NCBI GenBank assembly: GCA_049296795.1
Contig: JBAQTC010000009.1
Location: 124,001-188,000, forward strand
Length of the DNA stretch: 64,000 nt
Reading direction: 5' to 3'
Source of the DNA: CAXNKH01 sp049296795
GTDB lineage: Bacteria; Pseudomonadota; Gammaproteobacteria; Burkholderiales; Burkholderiaceae_C
A program made the translations under genes and the position numbers. Every line of letters begins with the position of its first letter. The first letter of the stretch is position 1. The notes beneath the pieces are model-generated. The model searched no databases. It saw only the letters and a list, made by a program, of their open reading frames with translations, and was not told where the DNA came from. Positions 1 to 8,816 of the stretch are shown piece after piece.

Positions 1-372
1 CACATGAACGTTGTAGTCGTAGTCGGCAATGGTTTTGCCATCAGCCATCAGCGAGCCGTCCATCATCACCGAGCTGAAGCCCAGATCAATGGCGCCCTGG
101 CACACTTCGGGACTTTGACCGTGGTCTTGGTGCATCACCACCGGAATGCTGGGGTAGCTCTCAACGGCAGCCTGTATCAAGTGCTTCAAAAACCCCTCGC
201 CCGCGTATTTGCGGGCACCGGCACTGGCTTGCAAGATGACGGGCGCACCGGTTTCTTTGGCCGCTTCCATCACCGCTTGGACCTGCTCCAGGTTGTTGAC
301 GTTGAAGGCCGGAATGCCGTAGCCGTTCTCGGCGGCGTGATCCAAAAGTTCGCGCATCGAAACGAGTGCCAT
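1..372 (-). CDS. fba: Fructose-bisphosphate aldolase class II, partial (N-terminal part)
   Basis: Zinc-dependent aldolase that reversibly cleaves fructose 1,6-bisphosphate into glyceraldehyde 3-phosphate and dihydroxyacetone phosphate. Only the first 124 codons are in the window; the C-terminus runs off the left edge. The ATG at 372 opens a protein starting MALVSMRELLDHAAENGYG, typical of the family. The class II catalytic/metal motif MHQDHG lies at about residues 80-85 and is followed by GFSSVMMDGS. It is the last of three same-strand genes (pgk, pyk, fba), 112 bases after pyk, so it is probably co-transcribed with lower glycolysis. Family is secure; whether it serves glycolysis or a Calvin cycle cannot be told here. 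Confidence 0.95.
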   Translation of the reverse strand, partial: MALVSMRELLDHAAENGYGIPAFNVNNLEQVQAVMEAAKETGAPVILQASAGARKYAGEGFLKHLIQAAVESYPSIPVVMHQDHGQSPEVCQGAIDLGFSSVMMDGSLMADGKTIADYDYNVHV

Positions 373-484
373 GGGGTGTCCTTAAAAATAGGAAAAGAAT
401 CGAAGGCGAATTTTACTTGTCTTGCGCCAACCGCACCGGATTTAATCCGTTCAAGGCTGTACCGGGCTATGCGCCACGGCGCGT

Positions 485-1918
485 TCAGGAAACGCGGCAG
501 ATTTTCATCATATTGGTTCCGCCAGGTGAACCCATGGGTTCGCCGCACGTGATGGCATAGACATCGCCTTTTTGCACGATGCCACGGTGCTTTAGGTGCT
601 GCTCGGCTTGCGCCAGCGCCGTATCGCGGTCGGCACTGGCGTCCATCAGCAGTGGACGCACATTGCGGTACAGCGCCATTTTGCGCTGGGTCGCCACTTT
701 GGGTGTCAGCGCATAAATTGGGATATGGACCAGCTGCCGACTCATCCAGAGTGCGGTCGAACCACTGGAGGTCAAGGCCACGATGGCTTTGGCACCGAGG
801 TGGTAGGCCGTGAACAAAGCCCCCATGGCGATCGACTGGTCAATTCGCTCGAAAGTCTTGCCCATGAAATCGGCGTCCAGGCTCACGTCCTGAGCCGCTT
901 CAGCTGCCAGACAAATATTGGCCATTTCCAACACCGTTTCCAGCGGGTATTTGCCAGCTGCGGTTTCGGCCGACAGCATCACGGCATCGGTTCCGTCGAG
1001 CACGGCGTTGGCCACGTCGCTGACTTCGGCCCGAGTAGGAACTGGGTTGTTGATCATGGATTCCATCATGTGGGTCGCCGTGATCACCACTTTGTCCATC
1101 TCTCTGGCCATTTTGATCATGCGTTTTTGCAAAGCCGGCACCGCCGCGTTGCCCACTTCAATTGCCAGATCGCCGCGTGCCACCATGATGCCATCGCTGA
1201 CTTTAAGGATTTCTTCCAGTCGCGGAATCGCTTCGGCGCGCTCAATTTTGGCTATCAAATGCGGTTTATGCTGGTACTCAGCTCCCGCCACATTGCACAG
1301 CTGGCGCGCCATTTCCATGTCGGTGGCGTTCTGCGGAAAACTCACGGCCACGTAATCGGCCTGAAAAGCCATTGCCGTTTTGATGTCCTCCATGTCCTTG
1401 GCCGTCAACGCCGGCGCGGTCAGCCCGCCGCCTTGTTTGTTGATTCCTTTGTTGTTGGACAACTCGCCGCCGATTTTCACCCGTGCGTGAACCGCTTCGC
1501 CTTCAACAAACTCAACCGTCATCACGATCAGTCCATCATTGAGCAACAAAACATCGCCGGGCTTGAGATCTCGCGGCAAATCCTTGTAATCAAGCCCGAC
1601 GGCCTGTTCGTTGCCGAGTTCGGTGCGCGCCGCATCGAGAATAAATTTTTGCCCCGATTGCAACAGCACCTTGCCGTCGGCAAATTTACCAACCCGGATT
1701 TTCGGGCCTTGCAAATCAGCCATGATGGCCACTTCGCGGCCGACTTTCTGCGCAGCTTCTCGCACCAAGCGCGCCCGGTCGATGTGGTCCTGGGCTTTGC
1801 CATGGCTGAAATTGAGCCGGACCACGTTGACCCCGGCCTGAATCAGCTGTTCAAGCATGGCGGGGTCGCTCGATGCGGGGCCCAGGGTGGCAACAATTTT
1901 GATGGCGCTTAAAGTCAT
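485..1918 (-). CDS. pyk: Pyruvate kinase
   Basis: Transfers phosphate from phosphoenolpyruvate to ADP, the last step of glycolysis, in the cytoplasm. 477 residues, the normal bacterial length. Visible family blocks: KIVATLGPAS at the N-terminus, the substrate lysine in LIAKIERAEAIPRLEE (about residue 223), MVARGDLAIEVG (about 246), ATHMMESM and DGTDAVMLSAET, and the C-terminal ITCGEPMGSPGGTN. An upstream in-frame ATG at 1975 would add 19 residues with no family similarity, so the start at 1918 (MTLSAIKIV) is preferred. Lies between pgk and fba on the same strand. Confidence 0.96.
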   Translation of the reverse strand: MTLSAIKIVATLGPASSDPAMLEQLIQAGVNVVRLNFSHGKAQDHIDRARLVREAAQKVGREVAIMADLQGPKIRVGKFADGKVLLQSGQKFILDAARTELGNEQAVGLDYKDLPRDLKPGDVLLLNDGLIVMTVEFVEGEAVHARVKIGGELSNNKGINKQGGGLTAPALTAKDMEDIKTAMAFQADYVAVSFPQNATDMEMARQLCNVAGAEYQHKPHLIAKIERAEAIPRLEEILKVSDGIMVARGDLAIEVGNAAVPALQKRMIKMAREMDKVVITATHMMESMINNPVPTRAEVSDVANAVLDGTDAVMLSAETAAGKYPLETVLEMANICLAAEAAQDVSLDADFMGKTFERIDQSIAMGALFTAYHLGAKAIVALTSSGSTALWMSRQLVHIPIYALTPKVATQRKMALYRNVRPLLMDASADRDTALAQAEQHLKHRGIVQKGDVYAITCGEPMGSPGGTNMMKICRVS

Positions 1919-2047
1919 TTTCGTATTCCAATTTCTATTCAATGGCAACCGGCTTGAGTTTGATTTCGATGACAACTCAGCCAGGTTGCGCAGTGTTTCA
2001 TTCTGACATGTAAAGTTGTCCGCCTTGGAGACGGCTAAGGCCGCGAC

Positions 2048-3241
2048 TTAAGTCTGTGCGCGTCGGTTCAGAATCTCAAAAGCCGGTAGCGTCTTGCCTT
2101 CGAGCACCTCCAAAAAAGCGCCGCCGCCGGTGGAGATGTAACTCACGTCCTGCTCGATGCCGTATTTGGCAATAGCTGCCAAGGTGTCACCGCCGCCTGC
2201 AATGGAGAATGCCGGGCTGTCGGCGACTGCACGGGCGATGGTTTCTGTGCCATGGGCAAAGGCATCAAACTCAAACACGCCAACCGGTCCGTTCCAGACA
2301 ATGGTGCCAGCCGATTTGAGCTGTTCTGCTAAAAGTGCGGCTGTTTGCGGACCGATGTCCAGAATCAGGTCATCTGCATCTACCGACTCGCTGGCTTTGA
2401 CGCTGGCTTGGGCATCCGAGGCAAATGTTTTGGCTGTGACCACGTCGATCGGGATTGGCACGGCAGCACCGCGTTGGCGCATGATCTCGATCACGGCTTT
2501 GGCCTCTTCGACCAATCCTGCTTCGGCCAGACTTTTTCCTATGGGCAAACCCGCAGCCAGCATGAAGGTGTTGGCAATGCCGCCGCCGACGATCAACTGG
2601 TCGACCTGACTCGCGAGACTTTTCAGAATGGTGAGTTTGGTCGAGACTTTGGATCCCGCAACAATCGCCACCAAGGGGCGTTTGGGCTTGGCCAGCGCCA
2701 GGCTGATCGCGTCCATTTCAGCGGCCAACAACGGACCGGCGCAAGCCACCTTGGCAAACTGTGCAATGCCATAAGTCGAGGCCTCGGCTCGGTGTGCCGT
2801 GCCAAAAGCATCGTGCACAAAAATATCGCACAGTGCGGCCATTTTTCGCGCCAAGTCTTCGCTGTTTTTTTTCTCGCCGGGATTGAGCCGGCAGTTCTCC
2901 AGCATCACCAGTTCGCCAGGCTGCACTTGCACGCCTTCAAGCCAATTCGCTATCAGGGGAACATCGCGCCCCATCAGTTCGCCCAGCCTTTGCGCCACCG
3001 GTGCCAAGGAGTCAGCTGCTTTGAATTGACCTTCGGTGGGACGCCCCAGATGCGAAGTCAACATGACGGCCGCACCCGCGTCAAGCGCCATCTTGACGCA
3101 GGCAATCGACGCGCGAATTCGCGTGTCTTCGGTGATGCGGCCAGCTTCATCCTGCGGGACATTGAGGTCGGCCCGGATAAAAACGCGCTTGCCAGTGACC
3201 TGGCCCTGGGCACACAAATCAGAAAAACGAATCACATTCAT
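2048..3241 (-). CDS. pgk: Phosphoglycerate kinase
   Basis: Interconverts 1,3-bisphosphoglycerate + ADP and 3-phosphoglycerate + ATP. 397 residues, full length. The N-terminal signature RVFIRADLNVPQDEAG and the substrate-binding MLTSHLGRP (about residues 60-70) are present, as is the C-terminal nucleotide-binding loop GGGDTLAAIAKYG and STGGGAFLEVLEG. First gene of the leftward pgk-pyk-fba group, 129 bases upstream of pyk. In many relatives gap and tkt stand directly before pgk; here they are about 55 kb away in the window (57.7-60.8 kb). Confidence 0.97.
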   Translation of the reverse strand: MNVIRFSDLCAQGQVTGKRVFIRADLNVPQDEAGRITEDTRIRASIACVKMALDAGAAVMLTSHLGRPTEGQFKAADSLAPVAQRLGELMGRDVPLIANWLEGVQVQPGELVMLENCRLNPGEKKNSEDLARKMAALCDIFVHDAFGTAHRAEASTYGIAQFAKVACAGPLLAAEMDAISLALAKPKRPLVAIVAGSKVSTKLTILKSLASQVDQLIVGGGIANTFMLAAGLPIGKSLAEAGLVEEAKAVIEIMRQRGAAVPIPIDVVTAKTFASDAQASVKASESVDADDLILDIGPQTAALLAEQLKSAGTIVWNGPVGVFEFDAFAHGTETIARAVADSPAFSIAGGGDTLAAIAKYGIEQDVSYISTGGGAFLEVLEGKTLPAFEILNRRAQT

Positions 3242-3262
3242 GGAATTGCTCTCTCAAAAAAC

Positions 3263-4279
3263 TCAAGAAAAAGGTGGCAAGTCAAACATCATGCCGGGTG
3301 TCAACTCAAAACCGCGTAAGAAATCAGCCAGCGGCAGACGTTTGCCACCCGCACGCTGCAGCTCGGTCAGGGTTAAGACCGAGTTCAGGGCGGCAACCAT
3401 AACGCCAGCCGGACCGAGCGCCAGAATTTCTCCTGGCCTGGTCCCCGCCGGCGGGGACAGTTCCTGTGCCACAGCGCTCCATATTTTCAGGGTCTCGCCC
3501 CGCAATGTGGATGATGCACCGGGAAAAGGATTGAAGGCTCGAATCCGCCGCTCGATGCATGCTGCGTTCTGGCTCCAGTTGATCTGGGCTTCTTGTTTTT
3601 CGATTTTGTGGGCATAGCTGATCGCCTCGCTGCCCTGCCGGATCGGGCGCAGCCTGCCGCTTACAGCCAATTCCAAGGCCTGAATAATCAACCGTGCGCC
3701 GAGCTGTGCGAGTTTGTCGTGCAGCGTTCCCGTGGTATCGGGCGCAGAGCCTTGCTGCACGATGGCCAGCTGCTCGCTCAACAGCATGTCGCCGGTGTCA
3801 AGTCCCGCGTCCATTTGCATGATGGTGACACCCGTCATGAGGTCGCCAGCCTCAATCGCGCGGTGAATCGGCGCTGCGCCACGCCAACGCGGCAACAAAG
3901 AGGCGTGAATATTCAGGCAACCCAGTTTGCGCTGTGCAACAGTACCGGACGCTGCGCTCATGTCATCGAGTACCCATTGCGGCAGGATCAAGCCATAGGC
4001 CGCAACCACCATGGCATCGGCCTGAGCTGCAGCGATGGACACGCGCGCGTTGCTGGCATCTTCGGGGAATTTGCCATCCAGCCGCAAACTGCGTGGCTGA
4101 GCCAGCGTCAGCCCCAGGCCTTGTGCCAACTGCTTGACAGGGGAGGCCTGCAATTTCATTCCGCGCCCTGCCGGGCGATCGGGTTGCGTCAAAACCAGAG
4201 CAACCTCATGACCCGCATCCAGCAACCGCTCTAAAGCTGCTTTGGCAAAGTCTGGTGTACCCGCAAAAATCAGCCTCAA
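3263..4279 (-). CDS. fmt: Methionyl-tRNA formyltransferase
   Basis: Formylates the amino group of methionyl-initiator-tRNA using 10-formyltetrahydrofolate. 338 residues. N-terminal formyltransferase domain begins MRLIFAGTPDFAKAALE; the catalytic block LNIHASLLPRWRGAAPI (about residues 118-134) and MDAGLDTGDML carry the family Asn/His/Asp residues. The C-terminal OB-like tRNA-binding domain covers roughly residues 215-330. Its ATG overlaps the stop of def by four bases, so the two genes are translationally coupled: fmt adds the formyl group and def removes it. Confidence 0.96.
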   Translation of the reverse strand: MRLIFAGTPDFAKAALERLLDAGHEVALVLTQPDRPAGRGMKLQASPVKQLAQGLGLTLAQPRSLRLDGKFPEDASNARVSIAAAQADAMVVAAYGLILPQWVLDDMSAASGTVAQRKLGCLNIHASLLPRWRGAAPIHRAIEAGDLMTGVTIMQMDAGLDTGDMLLSEQLAIVQQGSAPDTTGTLHDKLAQLGARLIIQALELAVSGRLRPIRQGSEAISYAHKIEKQEAQINWSQNAACIERRIRAFNPFPGASSTLRGETLKIWSAVAQELSPPAGTRPGEILALGPAGVMVAALNSVLTLTELQRAGGKRLPLADFLRGFELTPGMMFDLPPFS

Positions 4280-4785
4280 TTGCGCTCCTCACGCTGCGAC
4301 TTGAGCATTTTGGTCTTGATCCGGTTGCGCTTCATTGGAGACAGGTACTCCACAAACACCTTGCCCATCAAATGATCCATCTCGTGCTGAATGCAAACCG
4401 CGAGCAGGCCCTCGGCCTCTATCACCTGTAGCGTCCCCTGCGCATCTTGGGCGCTGACACGAACGGCATCAAAGCGCTCAACCGAGTCATAAATACCAGG
4501 CACCGACAAACAGCCTTCTTCGTTGCGATGTTTGCCCTCACTGGTCCAGGTCAATTCAGGGTTAATCAATACCAAGGGCTCATCGCGCTGTTCAGACACA
4601 TCGATCACGATCAGCCGAAGGTGTTGGTCAATCTGGGTCGCTGCCAGACCTATGCCGTGGGCGTGGTACATGGTTTCCAGCATATCGGCCACCAAGGACT
4701 TGATGCGCTGATCCACTGCCGCAACAGCTTGGGCAACGGTGTTGAGTTTGGGGTCGGGGTAGCAAAGAATGGGAAGTAGGGCCAT
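4276..4785 (-). CDS. def: Peptide deformylase
   Basis: Metalloenzyme that removes the N-formyl group from nascent proteins. 169 residues, normal length. All three family motifs are present: HGIGLAATQ (about residue 43), EEGCLSVPG (about 90) and CIQHEMDHL (about 132), giving the Cys and two His metal ligands and the catalytic Glu. First gene of the leftward def-fmt pair, with a four-base overlap. Divergent from the LysM gene; the 80-base gap between them must hold both promoters. Confidence 0.97.
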   Translation of the reverse strand: MALLPILCYPDPKLNTVAQAVAAVDQRIKSLVADMLETMYHAHGIGLAATQIDQHLRLIVIDVSEQRDEPLVLINPELTWTSEGKHRNEEGCLSVPGIYDSVERFDAVRVSAQDAQGTLQVIEAEGLLAVCIQHEMDHLMGKVFVEYLSPMKRNRIKTKMLKSQREERN

Positions 4786-4866
4786 GGGGTCTATTTTCGC
4801 AAGAAATATTGCCCAAACAAGTTCTTCGGTGCAGAATTGTGTGCAACTCTCCCTTTGAGGATCCCT

Positions 4867-6072
4867 ATGAAATTAAAAATAAAGCCGCTGCAAAGCGTGG
4901 CCAGCGCCCGCCGATTGCTGCTCACTGGGTTCTCGATTTGTTTTTTCAACAGTTTGGCTTGGGCCCAAAACTTCCCCATCACAGCCCAGCAGCGCGCTAC
5001 CGCCAACCAAGTGGCGCAAGCTGGCGTGCCTTTGAGTGAACTGGCGGCCAATGCGCCCGACAGCTACACAGTCAAGCGTGGCGATACGCTGTGGGCAATT
5101 TCTGGCATTTTTCTCAAAACGCCTTGGCGTTGGCCCGAACTTTGGGGCATGAACCTGAGTGAAATTGCCAACCCTCACTTGATTTACCCCGGCCAATCGC
5201 TCTACCTGGAAAAATCTGGCGGCCTAGCCCGCCTGCGCTTAGGCCAGGCCAGCCTGGACGGCGTGCCCAACGTCAAATTGTCGCCCCAGATCCGCCTGGA
5301 AAAGCTAGCCGATGGTGCGATTCCGACCTTGAAAAATAGCGTGATTGAGCCTTTTTTGGCCGAGCCTCTGGTGATCGATGAGAAAGAACTGCTGGCTGCA
5401 CCGCGCATTGTGGCTGCCCAAGAAGGGCGGGTCTTGCTCAGTCGCGGTGACCGTGCTTATGCCCGCGCCACCCTTGATGGCGGCTTGGTCGCTGGCCAGG
5501 GCTACCGGGTATTTCGCAACGCCACGCCGTTGCGCGATCCCGACAATGGCGAATTGCTGGGTTATGAAGCGCAATACTTGGGCAAGGCCGCAATGATCAG
5601 CCAAGAGTCGCGCCGGGACAGCAACGACAAAGACGGCAAACCCCAAACCGACCTTATTCCTGCCAGCTTGGACATCGTGTCGTCCAAAGAGGAAATGCGT
5701 GTGGGGGACCGCCTGTTGCCCGAGCCGGAGCGCCAATTTCAGAGTTACACACCGCGTGCACCTGCGGGCCCGGTGAACGGCCGGATTGTCTCCATTTATG
5801 GCAGTGCGGTGGTCAATGCCGCCCAAAATCAGGTGGTGGTGATCAACCGGGGGCTGCGCAATGGAATTCAAACCGGCCACGTCATGGCCATCTTGAAAGA
5901 TGGAGCCCGCCTGAGTGACCGCACCGACCCGAGCAAACCCCAAATCAAATTGCCCGATGAGCGCAACGGCTTGTTGATGGTATTCAAGACTTTCGACAAG
6001 GTTTCCTACGCCCTGATTCTGGAAATCACTTCCGGTGTGAAAGTAGGCGACCGCCTAACCAACCCGAACTGA
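4867..6072 (+). CDS. LysM-domain periplasmic/cell-wall protein
   Basis: Exported protein with one LysM peptidoglycan-binding domain. 401 residues from the ATG at 4867, which has GAGG eight bases upstream; an earlier in-frame ATG at 4837 would put ten residues before a good signal peptide. Signal peptide about residues 1-34 (basic start, long hydrophobic run, ending LAWAQ). LysM about residues 63-115 (SYTVKRGDTLWAISG ... NPHLIYPGQSLYL). The remaining 280 residues are not a domain I recognise. It sits directly before dprA, an arrangement I recall from Burkholderiales. A wall-binding role is supported; an enzymatic role is not. Confidence 0.88.
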   Translation: MKLKIKPLQSVASARRLLLTGFSICFFNSLAWAQNFPITAQQRATANQVAQAGVPLSELAANAPDSYTVKRGDTLWAISGIFLKTPWRWPELWGMNLSEIANPHLIYPGQSLYLEKSGGLARLRLGQASLDGVPNVKLSPQIRLEKLADGAIPTLKNSVIEPFLAEPLVIDEKELLAAPRIVAAQEGRVLLSRGDRAYARATLDGGLVAGQGYRVFRNATPLRDPDNGELLGYEAQYLGKAAMISQESRRDSNDKDGKPQTDLIPASLDIVSSKEEMRVGDRLLPEPERQFQSYTPRAPAGPVNGRIVSIYGSAVVNAAQNQVVVINRGLRNGIQTGHVMAILKDGARLSDRTDPSKPQIKLPDERNGLLMVFKTFDKVSYALILEITSGVKVGDRLTNPN

Positions 6073-6104
6073 TCCCCCGCGTCGAACATCCCCGTAATTC
6101 CGAG

Positions 6105-7268
6105 ATGGAGCGCGAAGAACTTTCCGCCTGGTTGCGCCTGGTTTTAACTCCTGGGGTTGGCAATGACACAGCGCGGCAACTGTTATCTACATTCGGTCTG
6201 CCCCAGACTGTTTTCGAGCAAAGCAGCACCGCTTTAAGCCAAGTCGCAACGCCCGCCCAGGTCTTCAGTTTGCGCGGCGAGCCCGCAGAGTTGGCGCAAC
6301 AACTGGAAACAACTTGGCGCTGGTTGCACGATGCCGCGCCAGGCGATGCGCCTCGTCGTGTCGTCGTTCTGGGTGACCCGCTTTACCCCGAATCACTGCT
6401 GAGTATCGAAGACCCGCCCTTAATGCTCTACCTGCTGGGACGCATCCAAGCGCTACCGAATCATTTGAGTCGAAGCGTGGCGATTGTGGGCAGCCGCAAC
6501 CCAACACCGCAGGGTGCGGCCAATGCCCGTCATTTCGCCAAGGCACTGCAACAAGCTGGGATCACCGTGGTCTCGGGTTTGGCTCTGGGCATCGATGGTG
6601 CAGCCCACGAAGGGGCACTTGATGCTGCCAGCAGCGATGAGTCCCGATTGACGACCATTGCCGTCGTGGGAACTGGGCTGGATCGGGTCTATCCCAAGGA
6701 TCACAAGACGCTGGCTCACCGAATTGCACAATCGGGCCTGATCGTCAGCGAATATCTGTTGGGGACGCCCCCATTGGCTGCTAATTTCCCGCGTCGCAAC
6801 CGCTTGATCGCGGGCCTGAGTTGCGCAACCCTGGTGGTCGAGGCCGCCTTAAAGTCGGGCTCTTTGATCACGGCCCGGCTTGCCGCCGAACAGGGCAAAG
6901 AAGTATTCGCCATTCCAGGCTCGATTCACTCAACCCAATCCCACGGCTGCCACGCCCTGATCAAACAGGGTGCCAAGCTGGTGGAGGTTGCCCAGGATAT
7001 TCTGGAGGAGCTCAGCAGCACCATCGCACGCCAATATCCGCTCGACCCGCAGCCCATTGATCAGCCCACAACAGCGCCCCATCCCCTAACCTCCGCCGAC
7101 AAAGACTTGCTCAAGTCTCTGGGTTTTGACCCGGTTGGACTCGATGTCCTGATGGCCCGCACCGGGCTGGACCCGGCCAGCTTGCAGGCCCAATTGATGG
7201 CACTCGAACTCCAGGGTCAGGTGGCCCGCTTACCCGGCGCCCTGTTTCAGCGCCAGAGCCGGGTTTGA
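6105..7268 (+). CDS. dprA: DNA-processing protein DprA
   Basis: Binds incoming single-stranded DNA during natural transformation and loads RecA. 387 residues. An N-terminal helical (SAM-like) region is followed by the Rossmann-like core: VAIVGSRNPTPQGAANA (about residue 126), VVSGLALGIDGAAHEGAL, VVGTGLDRVYP, FPRRNRLIAGLS and IPGSIHSTQSHGCHALI. A small C-terminal winged-helix-like domain (about residues 325-385) follows. 32 bases after the LysM gene and probably co-transcribed. With the type IV pilin gene at 36.7 kb it hints at a transformation capacity, but no other com gene is in view. Confidence 0.95.
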   Translation: MEREELSAWLRLVLTPGVGNDTARQLLSTFGLPQTVFEQSSTALSQVATPAQVFSLRGEPAELAQQLETTWRWLHDAAPGDAPRRVVVLGDPLYPESLLSIEDPPLMLYLLGRIQALPNHLSRSVAIVGSRNPTPQGAANARHFAKALQQAGITVVSGLALGIDGAAHEGALDAASSDESRLTTIAVVGTGLDRVYPKDHKTLAHRIAQSGLIVSEYLLGTPPLAANFPRRNRLIAGLSCATLVVEAALKSGSLITARLAAEQGKEVFAIPGSIHSTQSHGCHALIKQGAKLVEVAQDILEELSSTIARQYPLDPQPIDQPTTAPHPLTSADKDLLKSLGFDPVGLDVLMARTGLDPASLQAQLMALELQGQVARLPGALFQRQSRV

Positions 7269-7328
7269 ACTCAAGGGGATAACAAGACCTAGGCTGCGCA
7301 TGCATTTTTTCTGCGCTATATTGGAGCT

Positions 7329-7823
7329 ATGTTTGAAGTGTTGATTTATGTTTATGAGAATTATTGGCGCGGTGACGCATGTCCCGAACTCGATCATCTG
7401 GAACGCAAATTAAGCACCGTGGGTTTTGAAGCTGCTGAAATCGAAGCAGCTTTGGTCTGGCTCAACGGCCTGAACTTGGTGGCCAAGGGTAGCCAATTAC
7501 CGCAGAACTTAGCCGACCCGCTGCACACTAACGCGCTGGCGCAACAGTCCGAAAACAGCATGCGCGTTTATTCGGTGGCCGAGCAAGATCAGCTGGGATC
7601 GGAATGCTTGGGCTTCATCAGCTTTCTGGAGTCTTCTGGTGTGCTGCCCTGCAACATGCGAGAAATCGTGATGGACCGCGCCATGGCTGCAACGGGCGAC
7701 CCGATGTCGCTCGATGATCTCAAGATCATCATTCTCATGGTGTACTGGAGTTTCGGCGAAGAGCCTGATGCCCTGGTGCTCGACGAACTGTGCGATGGCA
7801 GTTCCGATCGCTTGGCACACTGA
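7329..7823 (+). CDS. smg: Smg family protein (DUF494)
   Basis: Small acidic cytoplasmic protein of the Smg/DUF494 family, whose molecular role is not established; it is widely found next to dprA. 164 residues. Begins MFEVLIYVYENYW with the family's typical N-terminus, followed by a segment rich in Glu and Leu (LERKLSTVGFEAAEIEAAL). 60 bases downstream of dprA. A TATATT hexamer ends six bases before the ATG but there is no convincing -35, so I do not call a promoter. Convergent with secF. Confidence 0.92.
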   Translation: MFEVLIYVYENYWRGDACPELDHLERKLSTVGFEAAEIEAALVWLNGLNLVAKGSQLPQNLADPLHTNALAQQSENSMRVYSVAEQDQLGSECLGFISFLESSGVLPCNMREIVMDRAMAATGDPMSLDDLKIIILMVYWSFGEEPDALVLDELCDGSSDRLAH

Positions 7824-7843
7824 AACCAGCAGCTACTGTCTGA

Positions 7844-8800
7844 TCAGACGGACGCCCCAGCATTCGGATCGTTCGGATCTTCGTCTTTTTTAGCGGTTCC
7901 GGGTTTGACCATGTCTTCGCGCTGGATGCCCAGCCACATAGCAATGGCCGCAGCCACGAAAACCGAAGAATAAATACCAAAGCAAATTCCAATGGTCAGC
8001 GCCAAGGCAAAGTAATGCAAAGTGGCGCCACCGAACAGCAGCATAGACAAGACCATGATCTGGGTGCAGCCGTGGGTAATGATGGTGCGACTGATGGTCG
8101 ACGTGATGGCGTTGTCGATGATTTGAACCGTATTCATTTTGCGATAACGTCTGAAATTTTCGCGAATCCGATCGAAAATCACGACCGATTCATTAACCGA
8201 ATACCCCAACACCGCCAACACCGCCGCCAGCACCGGCAAGGAAAACTCCCACTGGAAAAAGGCGAAGAATCCCAGAATGATGATCACGTCATGCAAATTC
8301 GCAATGATGGCTGCAACGGCAAACTTCCACTCGAATCGAATGGCCAAGTAAAGCATGATGCCACCGACCACGAAAGCCAAAGCTTTCAGCCCATCGATCG
8401 CTAGCTCATCACCCACTTGCGGGCCGACAAATTCGGTCCGGCGCATGGCGACCGAAGGATCGATCTGCTTGAGTGCAGCCAGCACGCGCTCGCTTTGCTG
8501 AGCCGCGCTTTGGCCTTTGGCTGCCGGCAAACGAATCAACACATCGCGGGTGGTTCCAAAATTTTGGACCTGAACATCATTCAGACCCAGTTTGGCTACA
8601 GCATCGCGCACCGAACCAAGATCTGCCGCTTGCGCGTAGCTGACCTCCATCAAGGTGCCGCCAGTGAACTCGACCGACAGATGCAGGCCACGCGAGAACA
8701 GGAAAAACACAGCCGCTAGGAAAGTCAGCAAAGACACGAGGTTGAGGATCAAGGCATGCCGCATGAACGGAATGTCGCGCCGGATTTTAAAAAACTCCAT
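7844..8800 (-). CDS. secF: Protein translocase subunit SecF
   Basis: Inner-membrane component of the SecDF-YajC complex, which uses the proton-motive force to help pull exported proteins through SecYEG. 318 residues. One N-terminal transmembrane helix (about residues 15-36), a periplasmic domain containing VEFTGGTLMEVSY, then five C-terminal helices; the conserved LGYSVNESVVIFDRIREN motif is at about residues 198-216. Sixteen bases downstream of secD in the yajC-secD-secF operon. Confidence 0.96.
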   Translation of the reverse strand: MEFFKIRRDIPFMRHALILNLVSLLTFLAAVFFLFSRGLHLSVEFTGGTLMEVSYAQAADLGSVRDAVAKLGLNDVQVQNFGTTRDVLIRLPAAKGQSAAQQSERVLAALKQIDPSVAMRRTEFVGPQVGDELAIDGLKALAFVVGGIMLYLAIRFEWKFAVAAIIANLHDVIIILGFFAFFQWEFSLPVLAAVLAVLGYSVNESVVIFDRIRENFRRYRKMNTVQIIDNAITSTISRTIITHGCTQIMVLSMLLFGGATLHYFALALTIGICFGIYSSVFVAAAIAMWLGIQREDMVKPGTAKKDEDPNDPNAGASV

Positions 8801-8816
8801 GGGGTTTACCTACGCT

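Noticed and set aside
596..1912. 438-codon open frame antisense to pyk
   Set aside because: His/Gln/Arg-rich translation with no motif; it mirrors the codon pattern of pyk. Similar long antisense frames at 12123-13157, 58306-59199 and 47807-49252 were rejected for the same reason.
7317..7328. Leaderless promoter for smg (TATATT six bases before the ATG)
   Set aside because: No -35 at a suitable distance, and the gene probably belongs to the dprA transcript.
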